Shown: positions 1-7,683 of the stretch, piece by piece
Layout of the letters: every line of letters starts with the position of its first letter
How positions within the stretch are numbered: the stretch's first letter is position 1
Assembly (NCBI GenBank): GCA_964514395.1
Contig: CAZEQK010000012.1
Span: forward strand, 1-64,000
Direction: 5' to 3'
DNA length: 64,000 nucleotides
Source: CAZEQK01 sp964514395
Lineage (GTDB): Bacteria; Bacillota; Bacilli; Tepidibacillales; Tepidibacillaceae
The notes under the pieces: generated by a model
Told to the model about the DNA's origin: nothing
Seen by the model: only the letters and a program-made list of their open reading frames with translations
Databases searched by the model: none
Made by a program: the position numbers and the translations under genes

Positions 1-62
1 AAAGGAGAATAACTTACTTTTTAAAATTCGTGTCTTGACAGTGGGGGGCATTATAATCAAAC

Positions 63-95
63 CCCGTAATTAAAAAGTATAATTACGGGTTTTTT
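63..95 (+). terminator. rho-independent terminator
   Basis: Nine-base arms CCCGTAATT and AATTACGGG enclose a 9-nt loop and are followed by six T. It ends a plus-strand unit lying before the window. It may also serve the minus-strand ketoacyl synthase, although the T tract on that strand is weak. Nothing else recognisable is seen in bases 1-62. Confidence 0.75.
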
Positions 96-98
96 ACT

Positions 99-1334
99 TT
101 ACTCATACTTTTTCAATACAATGACCGCATTATGACCACCAAAGCCAAATGAATTAGATAGTCCTATGTTAAGACTTACTTGGCGAGCAACGTTTGGCAC
201 ATAATCTAAATCACATAAGGGGTCAGGCTGTTCTAGATTTATTGTTGGTGGTATGATTCCATCTTGAAGAGTTTTTACCAATGCAATAGCTTCAACACCA
301 CCTGATGCACCCAATAGATGTCCTGTCATGGACTTATTTGCTGTTATTGGAATCTTGTATGCCTGTGTGCCAAACAATTTCTTTATTGCCATTGTTTCGG
401 ATAAATCACCAGGCTTTGTACTTGTTGCATGGGCGCTGATTACATCTATATCGTTAGTAGAAATGGCGGCATTATGTAGCGCCATTTTCATAGCAAGATA
501 TGCACCTTTACCTTCTGGATGTGGAGAAACCATGTGATGTGCATCTGAACTTGCACCGAATCCTATTACTTCGGCATAGATTCGTGCATTTCTGCGTATT
601 GCGTGGAATAATGATTCGAGTATGACAATTCCGGCTCCTTCTGACATTACGAATCCATCTCGGTTTGCATCAAACGGTCGACTGGCTTTCTTTGGTTCAT
701 CATTCCTTGTAGACAGGGCAGTAGCATTCTCAAAACTAGCTATAGACAGTTCTGTTACGGCGGCTTCAGTGCCTCCAGCAAATACAATATCTGCATCACC
801 GGAACGAATAAGTCTGAACGCCTCGCCAATGGCTGTATTCCCAATTGCGCATGCAGAAACAGGGGACATCGTTGGACCCAGCGCACCCCATTTCATACTG
901 ATTTGTGCTGAAGCTGCATTGGAAATCATCGCAGGTACTAAAGTTGGACTTACTCTCCCCGGTCCTCTTTTTCGAAGTATATCTACATTTTCAATTAATG
1001 TCTCAATTCCGCCAATACCTGAACCAACGTATACGCTAAGACGTTCCGGGTCAATTTGATTAAGATTCAAATTGGAATCAATCCATGCTTGTTCGGCTGC
1101 AATTAATGCGAATTGAGAAAATCGGTCTAAACGCCTTGTATCCTTTCGCCCCAATATTTCTTCTGGATGGAAATCATGTATAAGTCCCGCAATTTTCGTT
1201 TTATGTCTGGCTGCATCAAATGTATCAATAGGGGTAATTCCAGATTTACCTGCAACTAAATTATTCCAAAAATTCTCAACGCTATTACCCAAAGGTGAGA
1301 CAACACCCATTCCTGTAATTACTACTCGTTCCAA
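99..1334 (-). CDS. fabF: beta-ketoacyl-ACP synthase II (FabF/KasA type)
   Basis: Condensing enzyme that elongates acyl-ACP with malonyl-ACP in cytoplasmic fatty-acid synthesis. The sequence has the thiolase-fold start ERVVITGMGVVSPLGN, the nucleophile in SACAIGNTAIGEA, a first active-site His in SAHATSTKPGD and the second in KSMTGHLLGASGG, over about 411 residues, which is normal for the family. The motif HATST, instead of the common FabF HGTST, resembles KasA/KasB and some actinobacterial FabF proteins. I choose the TTG at 1334 because GGAGG at 1343-1347 is 8 nt away; a TTG at 1340 would be only 2 nt away. The gene stands alone, outside any fab cluster, and diverges from an XRE regulator. 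It is therefore probably an accessory synthase under local control rather than the housekeeping FabF. Confidence 0.88.
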   Translation of the reverse strand: MERVVITGMGVVSPLGNSVENFWNNLVAGKSGITPIDTFDAARHKTKIAGLIHDFHPEEILGRKDTRRLDRFSQFALIAAEQAWIDSNLNLNQIDPERLSVYVGSGIGGIETLIENVDILRKRGPGRVSPTLVPAMISNAASAQISMKWGALGPTMSPVSACAIGNTAIGEAFRLIRSGDADIVFAGGTEAAVTELSIASFENATALSTRNDEPKKASRPFDANRDGFVMSEGAGIVILESLFHAIRRNARIYAEVIGFGASSDAHHMVSPHPEGKGAYLAMKMALHNAAISTNDIDVISAHATSTKPGDLSETMAIKKLFGTQAYKIPITANKSMTGHLLGASGGVEAIALVKTLQDGIIPPTINLEQPDPLCDLDYVPNVARQVSLNIGLSNSFGFGGHNAVIVLKKYE

Positions 1335-1387
1335 CTTCAATTCCTCCTTATAGGCTTTTCATATATTTTTACATGAGGCTTATCCTA

Positions 1388-1426
1388 TTACAAGTTGTTA
1401 TTTATCATAGTATAATAAGTACTATG
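1388..1426 (+). promoter_or_regulatory. regulator promoter with inverted-repeat operator
   Basis: TTACAA (1388-1393) and TATAAT (1411-1416) are 17 bp apart. A perfect dyad CATAGTA-N7-TACTATG spans 1406-1426 and covers the -10 box, as expected for a repressor site. It lies between fabF and the XRE regulator, so autoregulation and control of the divergent fabF are the simplest inference. Confidence 0.55.
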
Positions 1427-1459
1427 CTAAACCTTTTCATTAAGGAGGGAAATGCAACA

Positions 1460-2308
1460 ATGAATAATCAGACAAGGTTAGAAGCACTCTCAGCGTTTTT
1501 GAAATCAAAGCGTGCCAATATTCAACCACAATCTGTGGGATTTCCGATAGGAACAAGAAGGAGAACACCCGGACTAAGAAGAGAGGAAGTGGCTCAGTTA
1601 GCAGGAGTGAGTATTACTTGGTACACTTGGTTAGAGCAAGGGCGGGACATAAAAGTCTCTTCGTCTGTGCTAGATTCCATAGCAATGGCTCTACAGTTAA
1701 ATAATGATGAACGAAGGTACCTATACGATCTAGCTTTAGAAGTAAATACAAGTGTGGCTCAGCAAGAAGTTTTACAAACAAAAATTCCCACTTCTTTAGA
1801 AAAAATATTAACCGAGCTTAAATATTGTCCAACACTAATCACGGATCGACATTTCCAAATCGTTGGTTGGAATCGTGCTGCCGCACATGTTTTTTTGGAT
1901 TTTGAACAGATTCCCACTGAGCAGAGAAACTTGATTCGTTTAGTGTTTGCTAGAAAAGAATTGAGGGCCTTAGCAGTTAATTGGGAGCATTTTGTTAAAG
2001 GCTTTCTTGCCATTTTTCGAGCTTATTACGGACAATATGTGGGGGATGAATGGTACAACCTATTTCTTGATGAAATGATGAGTCTCTACCCAGAGTTTCA
2101 ATCCTTGTGGCAAGAAAATCAAGTAAGTATGGCTCCAGAAGTACAAATTGAATTTAGGCATGCTAAAGCAGGAAAAATGCTTTATAACTTAACTTCTCTA
2201 CAAGTTCAGGGTAATGATGCTTTATGGTGTAGTGTTTATACCCCAGTAGAAGAATCTTCAACTGAAGCTAAGTTAAAGCATTTGATGGAAATGAGTGAAA
2301 ATACTTGA
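1460..2308 (+). CDS. XRE-family regulator with MmyB-like ligand domain
   Basis: Predicted DNA-binding transcription regulator of 282 residues. The N-terminal third is an XRE helix-turn-helix (RRRTPGLRREEVAQLAGVS, then WYTWLEQGRD), the arrangement typical of regulators that carry a C-terminal MmyB-like domain. The remaining ~170 residues (DRHFQIVGWNRAAAHVF..., EFRHAKAGKMLYNLTSLQVQG) fit the PAS-like MmyB domain, which in characterised relatives binds fatty acid-like ligands. The start at 1460 follows AAGGAGG (1442-1448); upstream in-frame codons overlap the promoter. The adjacent divergent ketoacyl synthase gives an obvious candidate target, and a lipid-type ligand would fit that pairing, but this is inference. 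Confidence 0.82.
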   Translation: MNNQTRLEALSAFLKSKRANIQPQSVGFPIGTRRRTPGLRREEVAQLAGVSITWYTWLEQGRDIKVSSSVLDSIAMALQLNNDERRYLYDLALEVNTSVAQQEVLQTKIPTSLEKILTELKYCPTLITDRHFQIVGWNRAAAHVFLDFEQIPTEQRNLIRLVFARKELRALAVNWEHFVKGFLAIFRAYYGQYVGDEWYNLFLDEMMSLYPEFQSLWQENQVSMAPEVQIEFRHAKAGKMLYNLTSLQVQGNDALWCSVYTPVEESSTEAKLKHLMEMSENT

Positions 2309-2656
2309 TAACTAAAAAAAGAAGCAATTGAAAAGTGATGAATAATAAAACCAGACCACTCCATAAGTAATGAATGGTCTGATTTCCGTTTAAAGAATTT
2401 ATAAGTGTAATTCAAACTGCTTCGAATATAAATTTGCGTATGCTCCATCAATTTTTAGCAACTCATCATGTACTTGTATCAATGAAAAAAAGCACCTACA
2501 TTTCTCAAATAAAAAAATAGGAAAAATTATTTCCTATTTTTTAATATAAATTATTTGTTTCATTATTGGACATTTGACAAACTTTTAATTATCCTATTGT
2601 AGCTATTAATATATGATAGTTCGCCAATCTGGATACCACCACTTGAGTTCTTACTT
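2309..2656. other. intergenic, no gene
   Basis: AT-rich spacer without a convincing ORF. It holds an imperfect hairpin CAGACCA...TGGTCTG (2352-2381) with a poor T tail, probably the end of the XRE transcript, and the strong terminator listed separately at 2512-2542. Confidence 0.5.
2512..2542. terminator. bidirectional terminator
   Basis: Thirteen-base arms (core ATAGGAAA / TTTCCTAT, flanked by A6 and T6) enclose a 5-nt loop. The A/T tracts allow it to work on either strand, so it can close both the XRE gene and the minus-strand remnant at 2657-2953. Confidence 0.75.
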
Positions 2657-2953
2657 TTAATATTCTCCTTTAATGATAAAAAACGAGCCCCGAATTGTTC
2701 CAGCTAGTTTAGATTTCTGCCTAGCAAACTTAAACTTCTCTTCTAATTCCTTTGGTACCTCCATCCCATCAGAAAGTTTAAAACCTACAGCTCGTTTCTT
2801 AGGGTTATCAATCGTATACATGACGTTGACCGCAAGACCATCCTCAAAAAAGACGTAGGCAAATTTGATATTTTCCACTTGAAAACGCGACGTTTCTAAA
2901 GGTTTGGCCGCAAACTCAATATCACGTTCTGTTGAAATTTTATAAGAAAATAT
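2657..2953 (-). pseudogene. truncated gene fragment, function unknown
   Basis: An open minus-strand frame of about 98 codons begins immediately after a stop at 2954-2956 and lacks a usable ribosome-bound start. The reading frame begins IFSYKISTERDIEF and continues through KFAYVFFEDGLAVNVMY to a C-terminus rich in Lys/Phe. A GTG at 2878 would give 73 residues but has no Shine-Dalgarno, and the coding-like sequence clearly extends upstream of it. I read it as the 3' part of a gene whose 5' end was lost at the repeat-bearing junction near 2955. I do not recognise the family. Confidence 0.45.
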
Positions 2954-2957
2954 TTAT

Positions 2958-3098
2958 GATACAACTTTCTTTTACATTAGTTCAAAACTATATGGGAAAT
3001 AAAGGGTTTTTATGATGTGACTTTCTTTGTATGTAATAATAGATTAGTTAATAATTATTAATGGTTTTATATTAAATTACGATACAACTTTCTTTTAC
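2958..3098. repeat. short direct repeats at a decayed junction
   Basis: GATACAACTTTCTTTTAC occurs identically at 2958-2975 and 3081-3098. A degenerate third copy (GATGTGACTTTCTTT) starts at 3014. The region 2954-3240 has no gene. A further imperfect duplication (TTAGTAACTA / CTAGTAACTA) lies near 3130-3160. Confidence 0.6.
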
Positions 3099-3245
3099 CA
3101 ATACACATATTTGTAAGTGGACATTATTGTTAGTAACTAGGCAATAATGCTAGTAACTAAATATTATGTTGGAGTAAGTGTTAAATTATAAAAAAGTCCG
3201 ATGAAAGATCAAAAAGTCTGATGATATGAAAATAAAGTGTGGTGA

Positions 3246-3295
3246 AACCCGTGGGTGTAATCAGGAGCAATCCGATTGCCATCACGGGTTTTTTA
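3246..3295 (+). terminator. long hairpin terminator without an intact upstream gene
   Basis: Outer arms AACCCGTG (3246-3253) and CACGGGTT (3283-3290) enclose an inner stem AATC(A)GGA / TCCGATT closed by a GCAA tetraloop, followed by T6. No plus-strand gene precedes it, so it is probably the tail of a lost operon or of a small RNA. Confidence 0.55.
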
Positions 3296-3347
3296 TTTCC
3301 CCAACCCTAAATTTCGACTTGTTTATACACTTGTCGATTTTTTATTT

Positions 3348-3365
3348 TTGTAAGCTATCTTACAG
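3348..3365 (+). promoter_or_regulatory. Crp/Fnr-type operator, site 1
   Basis: TTGTAAG-CTAT-CTTACAG, a 7-4-7 dyad. A candidate -10 TTTAAT (3389-3394) lies downstream, placing the dyad a little more than 40 bp before the probable start of the chemoreceptor transcript, the usual location of a Crp/Fnr activator. Three more copies occur within 5 kb. Confidence 0.6.
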
Positions 3366-3432
3366 ACTAATTCCATCTTTCATGATACTTTAATGAATAT
3401 TATTTAACTGAAAAAGTGTAGGAGCTGATGAA

Positions 3433-4206
3433 ATGTCAACAGAATTAGTCCAAGCTACTGAGCAAGTTAAAAAGGCACAATCTTCAATGAAAGATCAGCA
3501 GTATCTAGTTCAAACCTTAGTTGATACATCGAATCAGGTTTCCATTTATACGAATGATGTATCGAATCGTATTAAAAGTGTGCGAAGCCTTTCCAATGAA
3601 ACGGAAGAGCTAGCTGTAAATGGTGAGGATCGTATGAATCAATTAGTAGAGCAGATGAATCGGATTGATGAGCGTACTAATGAAACCCAACGAAGGATGA
3701 TCGTACTCAATGAATTATCAAAAGAGATCATGAATATTACTAGTGTTCTTCAAGACATTGCTTCTCAAACAAAATTGTTATCGCTTAACGCTGCACTTGA
3801 GGCTGCACGAGCAGGAGAGCATGGGCTGGGTTTTAATGTGGTTGCTACAGAAGTGAGAAAATTAGCGGAAAGCAGCAATACGTCTTCAAAAAATGTTGAA
3901 AGTATTGTTAAAAAAATATCATCTGAGATAGATATGCTTGTTCAATCAGCAAAAAATGGAGCAGAGGAATCAAAAAAAGGTACAGCAGATCTGGAAGAAA
4001 CAAAACGAACCTTTCAAAGTATTCATGAAAATATCAACGGTTTGAAGGAGAATCATGAAGTAATCCATGCGAAAATGAAAAATCTTAATGAAATTAGTGA
4101 AAAGATAAATTCGTTAAGCAAACCGATTGCTAGTAATAGAATTTTAATTTCTGAAGGTTTAGAAGCAGCAGGACGATTACAATTACAAATGAAGGTGGTT
4201 GAATAA
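3433..4206 (+). CDS. soluble methyl-accepting chemotaxis-type signalling protein
   Basis: A 257-residue protein made almost entirely of long heptad-repeat helices. The conserved MCP hairpin tip is visible around residues 110-150 (LNAALEAARAGEHGLGFNVVATEVRKLA), the region that contacts CheA/CheW. There is no membrane segment and no recognisable sensor domain; the first ~60 residues are also coiled coil. It is therefore a cytoplasmic, sensor-less receptor, either a partner of another sensor or a truncated receptor. AGGAG 8 nt before the ATG supports the start. It is first in a run with a polytopic membrane protein and an HD-GYP phosphodiesterase, all behind a Crp/Fnr-type operator. Confidence 0.85.
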   Translation: MSTELVQATEQVKKAQSSMKDQQYLVQTLVDTSNQVSIYTNDVSNRIKSVRSLSNETEELAVNGEDRMNQLVEQMNRIDERTNETQRRMIVLNELSKEIMNITSVLQDIASQTKLLSLNAALEAARAGEHGLGFNVVATEVRKLAESSNTSSKNVESIVKKISSEIDMLVQSAKNGAEESKKGTADLEETKRTFQSIHENINGLKENHEVIHAKMKNLNEISEKINSLSKPIASNRILISEGLEAAGRLQLQMKVVE

Positions 4207-4282
4207 TTACTTATTCAAGATATTCGATCTATTAAATATAAACGACTTAAACGTTTAGTTGATAAAAGAGAGGTACTTACGA

Positions 4283-5206
4283 ATGGTAGGTTTGAGAAAA
4301 ACTGCTATTGATTTTATCATTTCTATACTCATTGTGTCCTTTATGCTCTGGGTAGCTGAATCCTTGAAATTGCCGGAAATCATATTTCCAGAAATATCTG
4401 CACTAGCGATGGGTTCACTTGTTTTTAAGAAAAAGAAATGGTTATTAAATTATTGGGAAATTTGGTTTGCTCCTACGATTGGAGCATCAATTGGTGTGGG
4501 TATCAACTTATTAAATATTCAACAGATGTGGAAAGAGATATTGTGTCTATTCATTATTGTAGCATGCATGACATGGTTTCAAGTTAAGGTCGCACCAACC
4601 ATATCTGCGGGGCTGCTACCTGTTGTATTAGGAATCACCTCATGGTTTTTTGTGATATCTGTTGGGATTCTAACATTCCTCATTTTTGTAGGAATTAAAA
4701 TGAATAAATGGTCTCCATTTGTTCATAAGGGAAATTACATAGAGAAAACATATCATACAAGTTATTTGGTATTTTTAATTTTATGGATCTTTGTTTGTAA
4801 CTTATTTAATCTCAATGAATTGTTGATTCCACCAATTTTTGTGGTTGTTTTTGAAACCTTGCACCGAGAATATGTATCTGTTTCATATGGTTTAAAGCAG
4901 GTTGTTTTATTGACTGGTTCTGCGATTATAGGATCGTTCTTTTTTTCCTTATTTCCACAATCCTTTGTTTTAATTGGGGTGCTTGATTTAATCGTTGTAT
5001 TTATATTGACTCAAATTGTTAAATTACAACTTTCACCAGCTTTTGCAATCTCATTATTACCATTTGTATTACCAAATTTTATAATTTGGAGGTATTCATT
5101 ATTTGTTTTTTTGACTTCATTTATTCTTATAAACACGATGATTTTTTATCGAATAAAGGAAAAGAAATTTCAAAATAAGAGAACTCGGTATTTTGTGCAT
5201 GAATGA
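4283..5206 (+). CDS. polytopic membrane protein, HPP-like (tentative)
   Basis: About 307 residues with roughly nine hydrophobic segments and short charged loops. Two halves look related: each has a segment like LPEIIFPEISALAMGSL / LNELLIPPIFVVVFETL followed by a Gly-rich helix (PTIGASIGVG / GSAIIGSFFF). That layout recalls HPP-family membrane proteins, but I cannot confirm it. The ATG at 4283 follows AGAGAGG with a 9-nt spacer; an upstream in-frame TTG at 4259 has no such site. Its stop overlaps a possible ATG of the HD-GYP gene by 4 nt. It may act as the membrane partner (sensor or transporter) for the two soluble signalling proteins beside it; that is inference. Confidence 0.6.
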   Translation: MVGLRKTAIDFIISILIVSFMLWVAESLKLPEIIFPEISALAMGSLVFKKKKWLLNYWEIWFAPTIGASIGVGINLLNIQQMWKEILCLFIIVACMTWFQVKVAPTISAGLLPVVLGITSWFFVISVGILTFLIFVGIKMNKWSPFVHKGNYIEKTYHTSYLVFLILWIFVCNLFNLNELLIPPIFVVVFETLHREYVSVSYGLKQVVLLTGSAIIGSFFFSLFPQSFVLIGVLDLIVVFILTQIVKLQLSPAFAISLLPFVLPNFIIWRYSLFVFLTSFILINTMIFYRIKEKKFQNKRTRYFVHE

Positions 5207-5232
5207 ACGTAGAAAAAAAGGAGGGAATAGCA

Positions 5233-6009
5233 TTGGAAAATCTTTTTTCAAATGTAGATTTGAAAGATTTAAATTTCAGTCTAGAAGTAATAAACACTTT
5301 AGTTAGAGCAATTGAAGCGAAAGACCCTTATACGGCTGGTCATGTTTGGCGGGTATCCCAATATACGAAAATGATTGCCAAACGTCTCGGATGGGATGTG
5401 AAAAAAATTACTTGGATAGAAACAGGTGCTATTCTTCACGATCTTGGAAAAATCGGAATTACAGATTTGATTCTACAAAAAGATGGGAAATTAACGATTG
5501 AGGAATTTTCAGAAATAAAAAAACACCCCATTATTGGTGTAGAAATTATTGAAAAAAGTCCATTTTTATCTCAATATAAAACTTGTATCGAATATCATCA
5601 TGAACGTTATGATGGCAATGGTTATCCGTATAACTTAAAAGGTGATGAAATTCCAATTGAGGGTCGGATTATTGCAATTGCGGATACATTTGATGCTTTA
5701 ACCAGTAATCGACCTTACCGATGGGGAATGCATTCGGAAGAAGCAATTAAGATTATTCACGAGGAGTCAGGAACTCAGTTTGATCCGGATATTGTCGAGG
5801 TGTTTATCAAGTTATGGTGGGAAAACCACTTCAAAGAAATTATATTTCATTCTGCTCCTGATATTTCGCTTGTTTCTTGTCCGGAACATCGAGAGATTAT
5901 TGAAATATCATCCCAAACGAAATCAGGGGATGTCGTCAGTTGTCCGGTTTGTAAAATGAATTTTATATTGGAGAAAATCGGTGAAAAATGGGCTCCAGTT
6001 ATGAAATGA
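5233..6009 (+). CDS. HD-GYP domain cyclic-di-GMP phosphodiesterase
   Basis: Cytoplasmic metal-dependent phosphohydrolase expected to cleave cyclic di-GMP. The HD-GYP signature is complete: GAILHDLGKIGI, then EYHHERYDGNGYP, then AIADTFDALTSNRPYR. The C-terminal ~45 residues carry Cys pairs (SCPEHRE and SCPVCKMNF) that look like a small zinc ribbon, an uncommon addition. The TTG at 5233 is preceded by AAGGAGG at 5218-5224 with an 8-nt spacer; an ATG at 5203 that overlaps the previous stop is possible but lacks a ribosome site. The linkage to a sensor-less receptor suggests a small signalling unit joining chemotaxis-type input and c-di-GMP turnover. Confidence 0.9.
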   Translation: MENLFSNVDLKDLNFSLEVINTLVRAIEAKDPYTAGHVWRVSQYTKMIAKRLGWDVKKITWIETGAILHDLGKIGITDLILQKDGKLTIEEFSEIKKHPIIGVEIIEKSPFLSQYKTCIEYHHERYDGNGYPYNLKGDEIPIEGRIIAIADTFDALTSNRPYRWGMHSEEAIKIIHEESGTQFDPDIVEVFIKLWWENHFKEIIFHSAPDISLVSCPEHREIIEISSQTKSGDVVSCPVCKMNFILEKIGEKWAPVMK

Positions 6010-6027
6010 AAAAAATAATTGTGAGCT

Positions 6028-6045
6028 TTGTAAGGTAGCTTACAG
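6028..6045 (+). promoter_or_regulatory. Crp/Fnr-type operator, site 2
   Basis: TTGTAAG-GTAG-CTTACAG, the same 7-4-7 dyad as sites 1, 3 and 4. TAGATA starting at 6066 is a weak candidate -10 whose spacing would put the dyad centre near -41.5. It controls the unit leading to the DsrE-like gene. Confidence 0.6.
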
Positions 6046-6292
6046 AACCTCATAAATAGAATGGCTAGATAGAAAAAACAAATCAGAATTCGCAATTTAA
6101 AAAGGAGTGAGTAGAAGTTGAAAAAATAGAGGTGTATCAGTCAATTGCAACGATGCCATGCATCAAGTGAAATATGGAATGAACGCAATCCCAAAAATGA
6201 AATCGGATAAGCTATCTACAAATTATACTCTTGATGGGTGAATAACCAGAATTGGCATTTATCAAAACTCAATCTAAGGAGGAAGAAAAGGA
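6046..6292 (+). other. leader with a broken small ORF
   Basis: A good Shine-Dalgarno (AAAAGGAG, near 6101-6108) is followed by TTG AAA AAA TAG, a start that stops after three codons. Removing one A from the A6 run would open about 40 codons ending at the TGA at 6238-6240. This could be a decayed small gene or a sequencing slip in the homopolymer; no family is recognisable. Confidence 0.35.
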
Positions 6293-6646
6293 ATGAAAAA
6301 GTTCGCTATAGTATTGCATGCTGGTGAATCAGAAGGCGCAAAAGCGTTACACGCGCTGTTATATGCTCAAGAACTACATGAGGATGGGTATCAGGTGAAG
6401 GTGATTTTTGATGGAGCTGGAACGGTGTGGTTGAAAAAATTTGAAAATCCAGAAAATAAATATAATCCTCTTTATAAATCAGTAAAAAATCTGGGTGTTA
6501 TTGCAGGTGTTTGTGAATATTGTGCAGGTGCATTTGGGGTGGAAAACGAAGTGCGCGAGTCTGGAATTCAAATTTTGGGTGAATCAAATGGTCATCCTAG
6601 TCTAACTAATTTAGTAGCGGAAGATTATCAGATCATTACATTATAA
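6293..6646 (+). CDS. DsrE/DsrF-like family protein
   Basis: Small cytoplasmic alpha/beta protein of 117 residues, the family's usual size. It shows the DsrE core: N-terminal strand FAIVLHAGES, helix GAKALHALLYAQELHEDG, strand VKVIFDGAG, and the Cys-bearing segment GVCEYCAGAFG (Cys74, Cys77). DsrE relatives often carry persulfide sulfur on such Cys or act as small ligand-binding proteins. AAGGAGG upstream supports the ATG. It is followed by a strong terminator and preceded by Crp/Fnr site 2, so it is a monocistronic member of the local regulon. A role in sulfur handling is consistent with the glutaredoxin-like gene nearby but unproven. Confidence 0.8.
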   Translation: MKKFAIVLHAGESEGAKALHALLYAQELHEDGYQVKVIFDGAGTVWLKKFENPENKYNPLYKSVKNLGVIAGVCEYCAGAFGVENEVRESGIQILGESNGHPSLTNLVAEDYQIITL

Positions 6647-6659
6647 ATATTATTAAAGT

Positions 6660-6701
6660 GATAGCAAAGAGACTGTAGATCAGTCTCTTTGTTATCTTTT
6701 T
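6660..6701 (+). terminator. rho-independent terminator
   Basis: Fifteen-base arms starting GATAGCAAAGAGACT and ending in GTTATC (one G-U pair) with a 7-nt loop and T5. It closes the DsrE-like transcript. Confidence 0.85.
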
Positions 6702-6887
6702 GAGTCGCAGACTAGTCAAAGAGATATCTGATAATGGATAATTCTTAATGAATCGCTTCATACAGAATAATATGTCTGTTTTTCTGTTATTAGTTGAATA
6801 CCTCTTTATTTTTTTACAGTATTTTACACAGTTTTTGATGCCATAATTAGAAATCAAGAATTTCATGGATTTATAAAATAGTAATAA

Positions 6888-6912
6888 AGCCTGTAGATTT
6901 TCGCTACAGGCT
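6888..6912 (-). terminator. terminator of the Met-rich membrane protein gene
   Basis: AGCCTGTAG and CTACAGGCT enclose 7 nt; on the minus strand a modest T/A-rich tail follows. It lies about 20 bp past the stop of the membrane-protein gene. Confidence 0.6.
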
Positions 6913-6932
6913 CTTCTAAGTGAAATTTATTT

Positions 6933-7352
6933 TTATTTTGTCATCATTTTATAAACGATACCGGTAATCAAACCATAAATAAGATGTCCCATCAAACTCA
7001 TCATAGTAGCTGAAGTAAAATGGAACGCCATGTTTCCCATCCCCATCATCATTGGCATGAGAATGAAAGGGAACAAGAACCAAAGAATTAGACCAAAAAG
7101 TAGCCCAGATACGACACCGTTTAATTTTGTCATCCTAGCAAAAACGGTGAAAACCATCCCAAATATAAAACTGATCATCATATGAATAATAAATCCAATA
7201 ACTGCTGATTTGCTGCCCATCATTCCGGCAATCGTTTGGAGCATGCCCATCATTGCCATCATACCTCCAAATACCAAGCCACCGATCAAACTTCCTGTAG
7301 TACCAGCTTTCCAAAATAATGTTTTGTTCTTATTATCATTTGTTTGTATCAT
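6933..7352 (-). CDS. methionine-rich four-helix membrane protein
   Basis: A 139-residue hydrophobic protein with about four membrane segments, very rich in Met and Gly (GGMMAMMGMLQTIAGMMG and FILMPMMMGMGNMAF). The family is not recognised with confidence; small YagU-like membrane proteins are the nearest idea. AAGGAGG about 6-7 nt before the start supports it. It diverges from the lspA-like gene across the best Crp/Fnr-type dyad in the window, so both are probably controlled together. The Met-rich helices might bind soft metals such as copper, but no Cys/His motif supports this. Confidence 0.65.
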   Translation of the reverse strand: MIQTNDNKNKTLFWKAGTTGSLIGGLVFGGMMAMMGMLQTIAGMMGSKSAVIGFIIHMMISFIFGMVFTVFARMTKLNGVVSGLLFGLILWFLFPFILMPMMMGMGNMAFHFTSATMMSLMGHLIYGLITGIVYKMMTK

Positions 7353-7412
7353 TATTATTACCTCCTTGTTTAATGTTTCGTAACGCTATCATTGTAACCT
7401 GACTGGATTATT

Positions 7413-7438
7413 CTTTCTGTAAGCTATCTTACAGAAAG
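7413..7438. promoter_or_regulatory. Crp/Fnr-type operator, site 3 (divergent)
   Basis: The strongest copy: core CTGTAAG-CTAT-CTTACAG at 7417-7434, extended by CTTT before and AAAG after, giving perfect 11-base arms. Candidate -10 boxes lie at equal distances on both sides: TAAGAT (7455-7460) on plus and TACAAT (7396-7391) on minus. Each would place the dyad centre at about -41.5, the class II activator position. Confidence 0.65.
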
Positions 7439-7683
7439 TATTAATATTGTTTATTAAGATGAATGTAAATTGAAGAACACCCTATTATAGAAGAGGAGAG
7501 GATAATTTGAAAGTGAAAATAAATGTTATAAGATAACTCGTAATGGTAAATGAAAAACGGATAGGAAATTCAAAAAATATGGATATCATGTATTATCGGT
7601 GAGAATTTCAAAGCAGAAAAGGCAATCTATTACTATGTAATAGTAATGAAAAAGTGATATAACAAGGAAAGGAAAACTTAAAA
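7439..7683 (+). other. long leader with degenerate short ORFs
   Basis: A ribosome site (GAGGAGAGG) is followed by TTG at 7507 and a stop after nine codons. The same frame reopens for about 22 codons up to the TGA at 7601-7603 or so. The pattern resembles a decayed small gene rather than a working one. The lspA-like gene has its own ribosome site at about 7669-7675. Confidence 0.35.

Noticed and set aside
35..56. TTGACA followed by TATAAT as a promoter
   Set aside because: The spacer is only 11 bp, too short for a sigma-A promoter, and a terminator follows immediately.
3246..3295. A riboswitch (for example c-di-GMP) before the chemoreceptor operon
   Set aside because: None of the conserved GEMM core sequences is present; it is simply a long terminator-type hairpin, and the Crp/Fnr operator lies after it.
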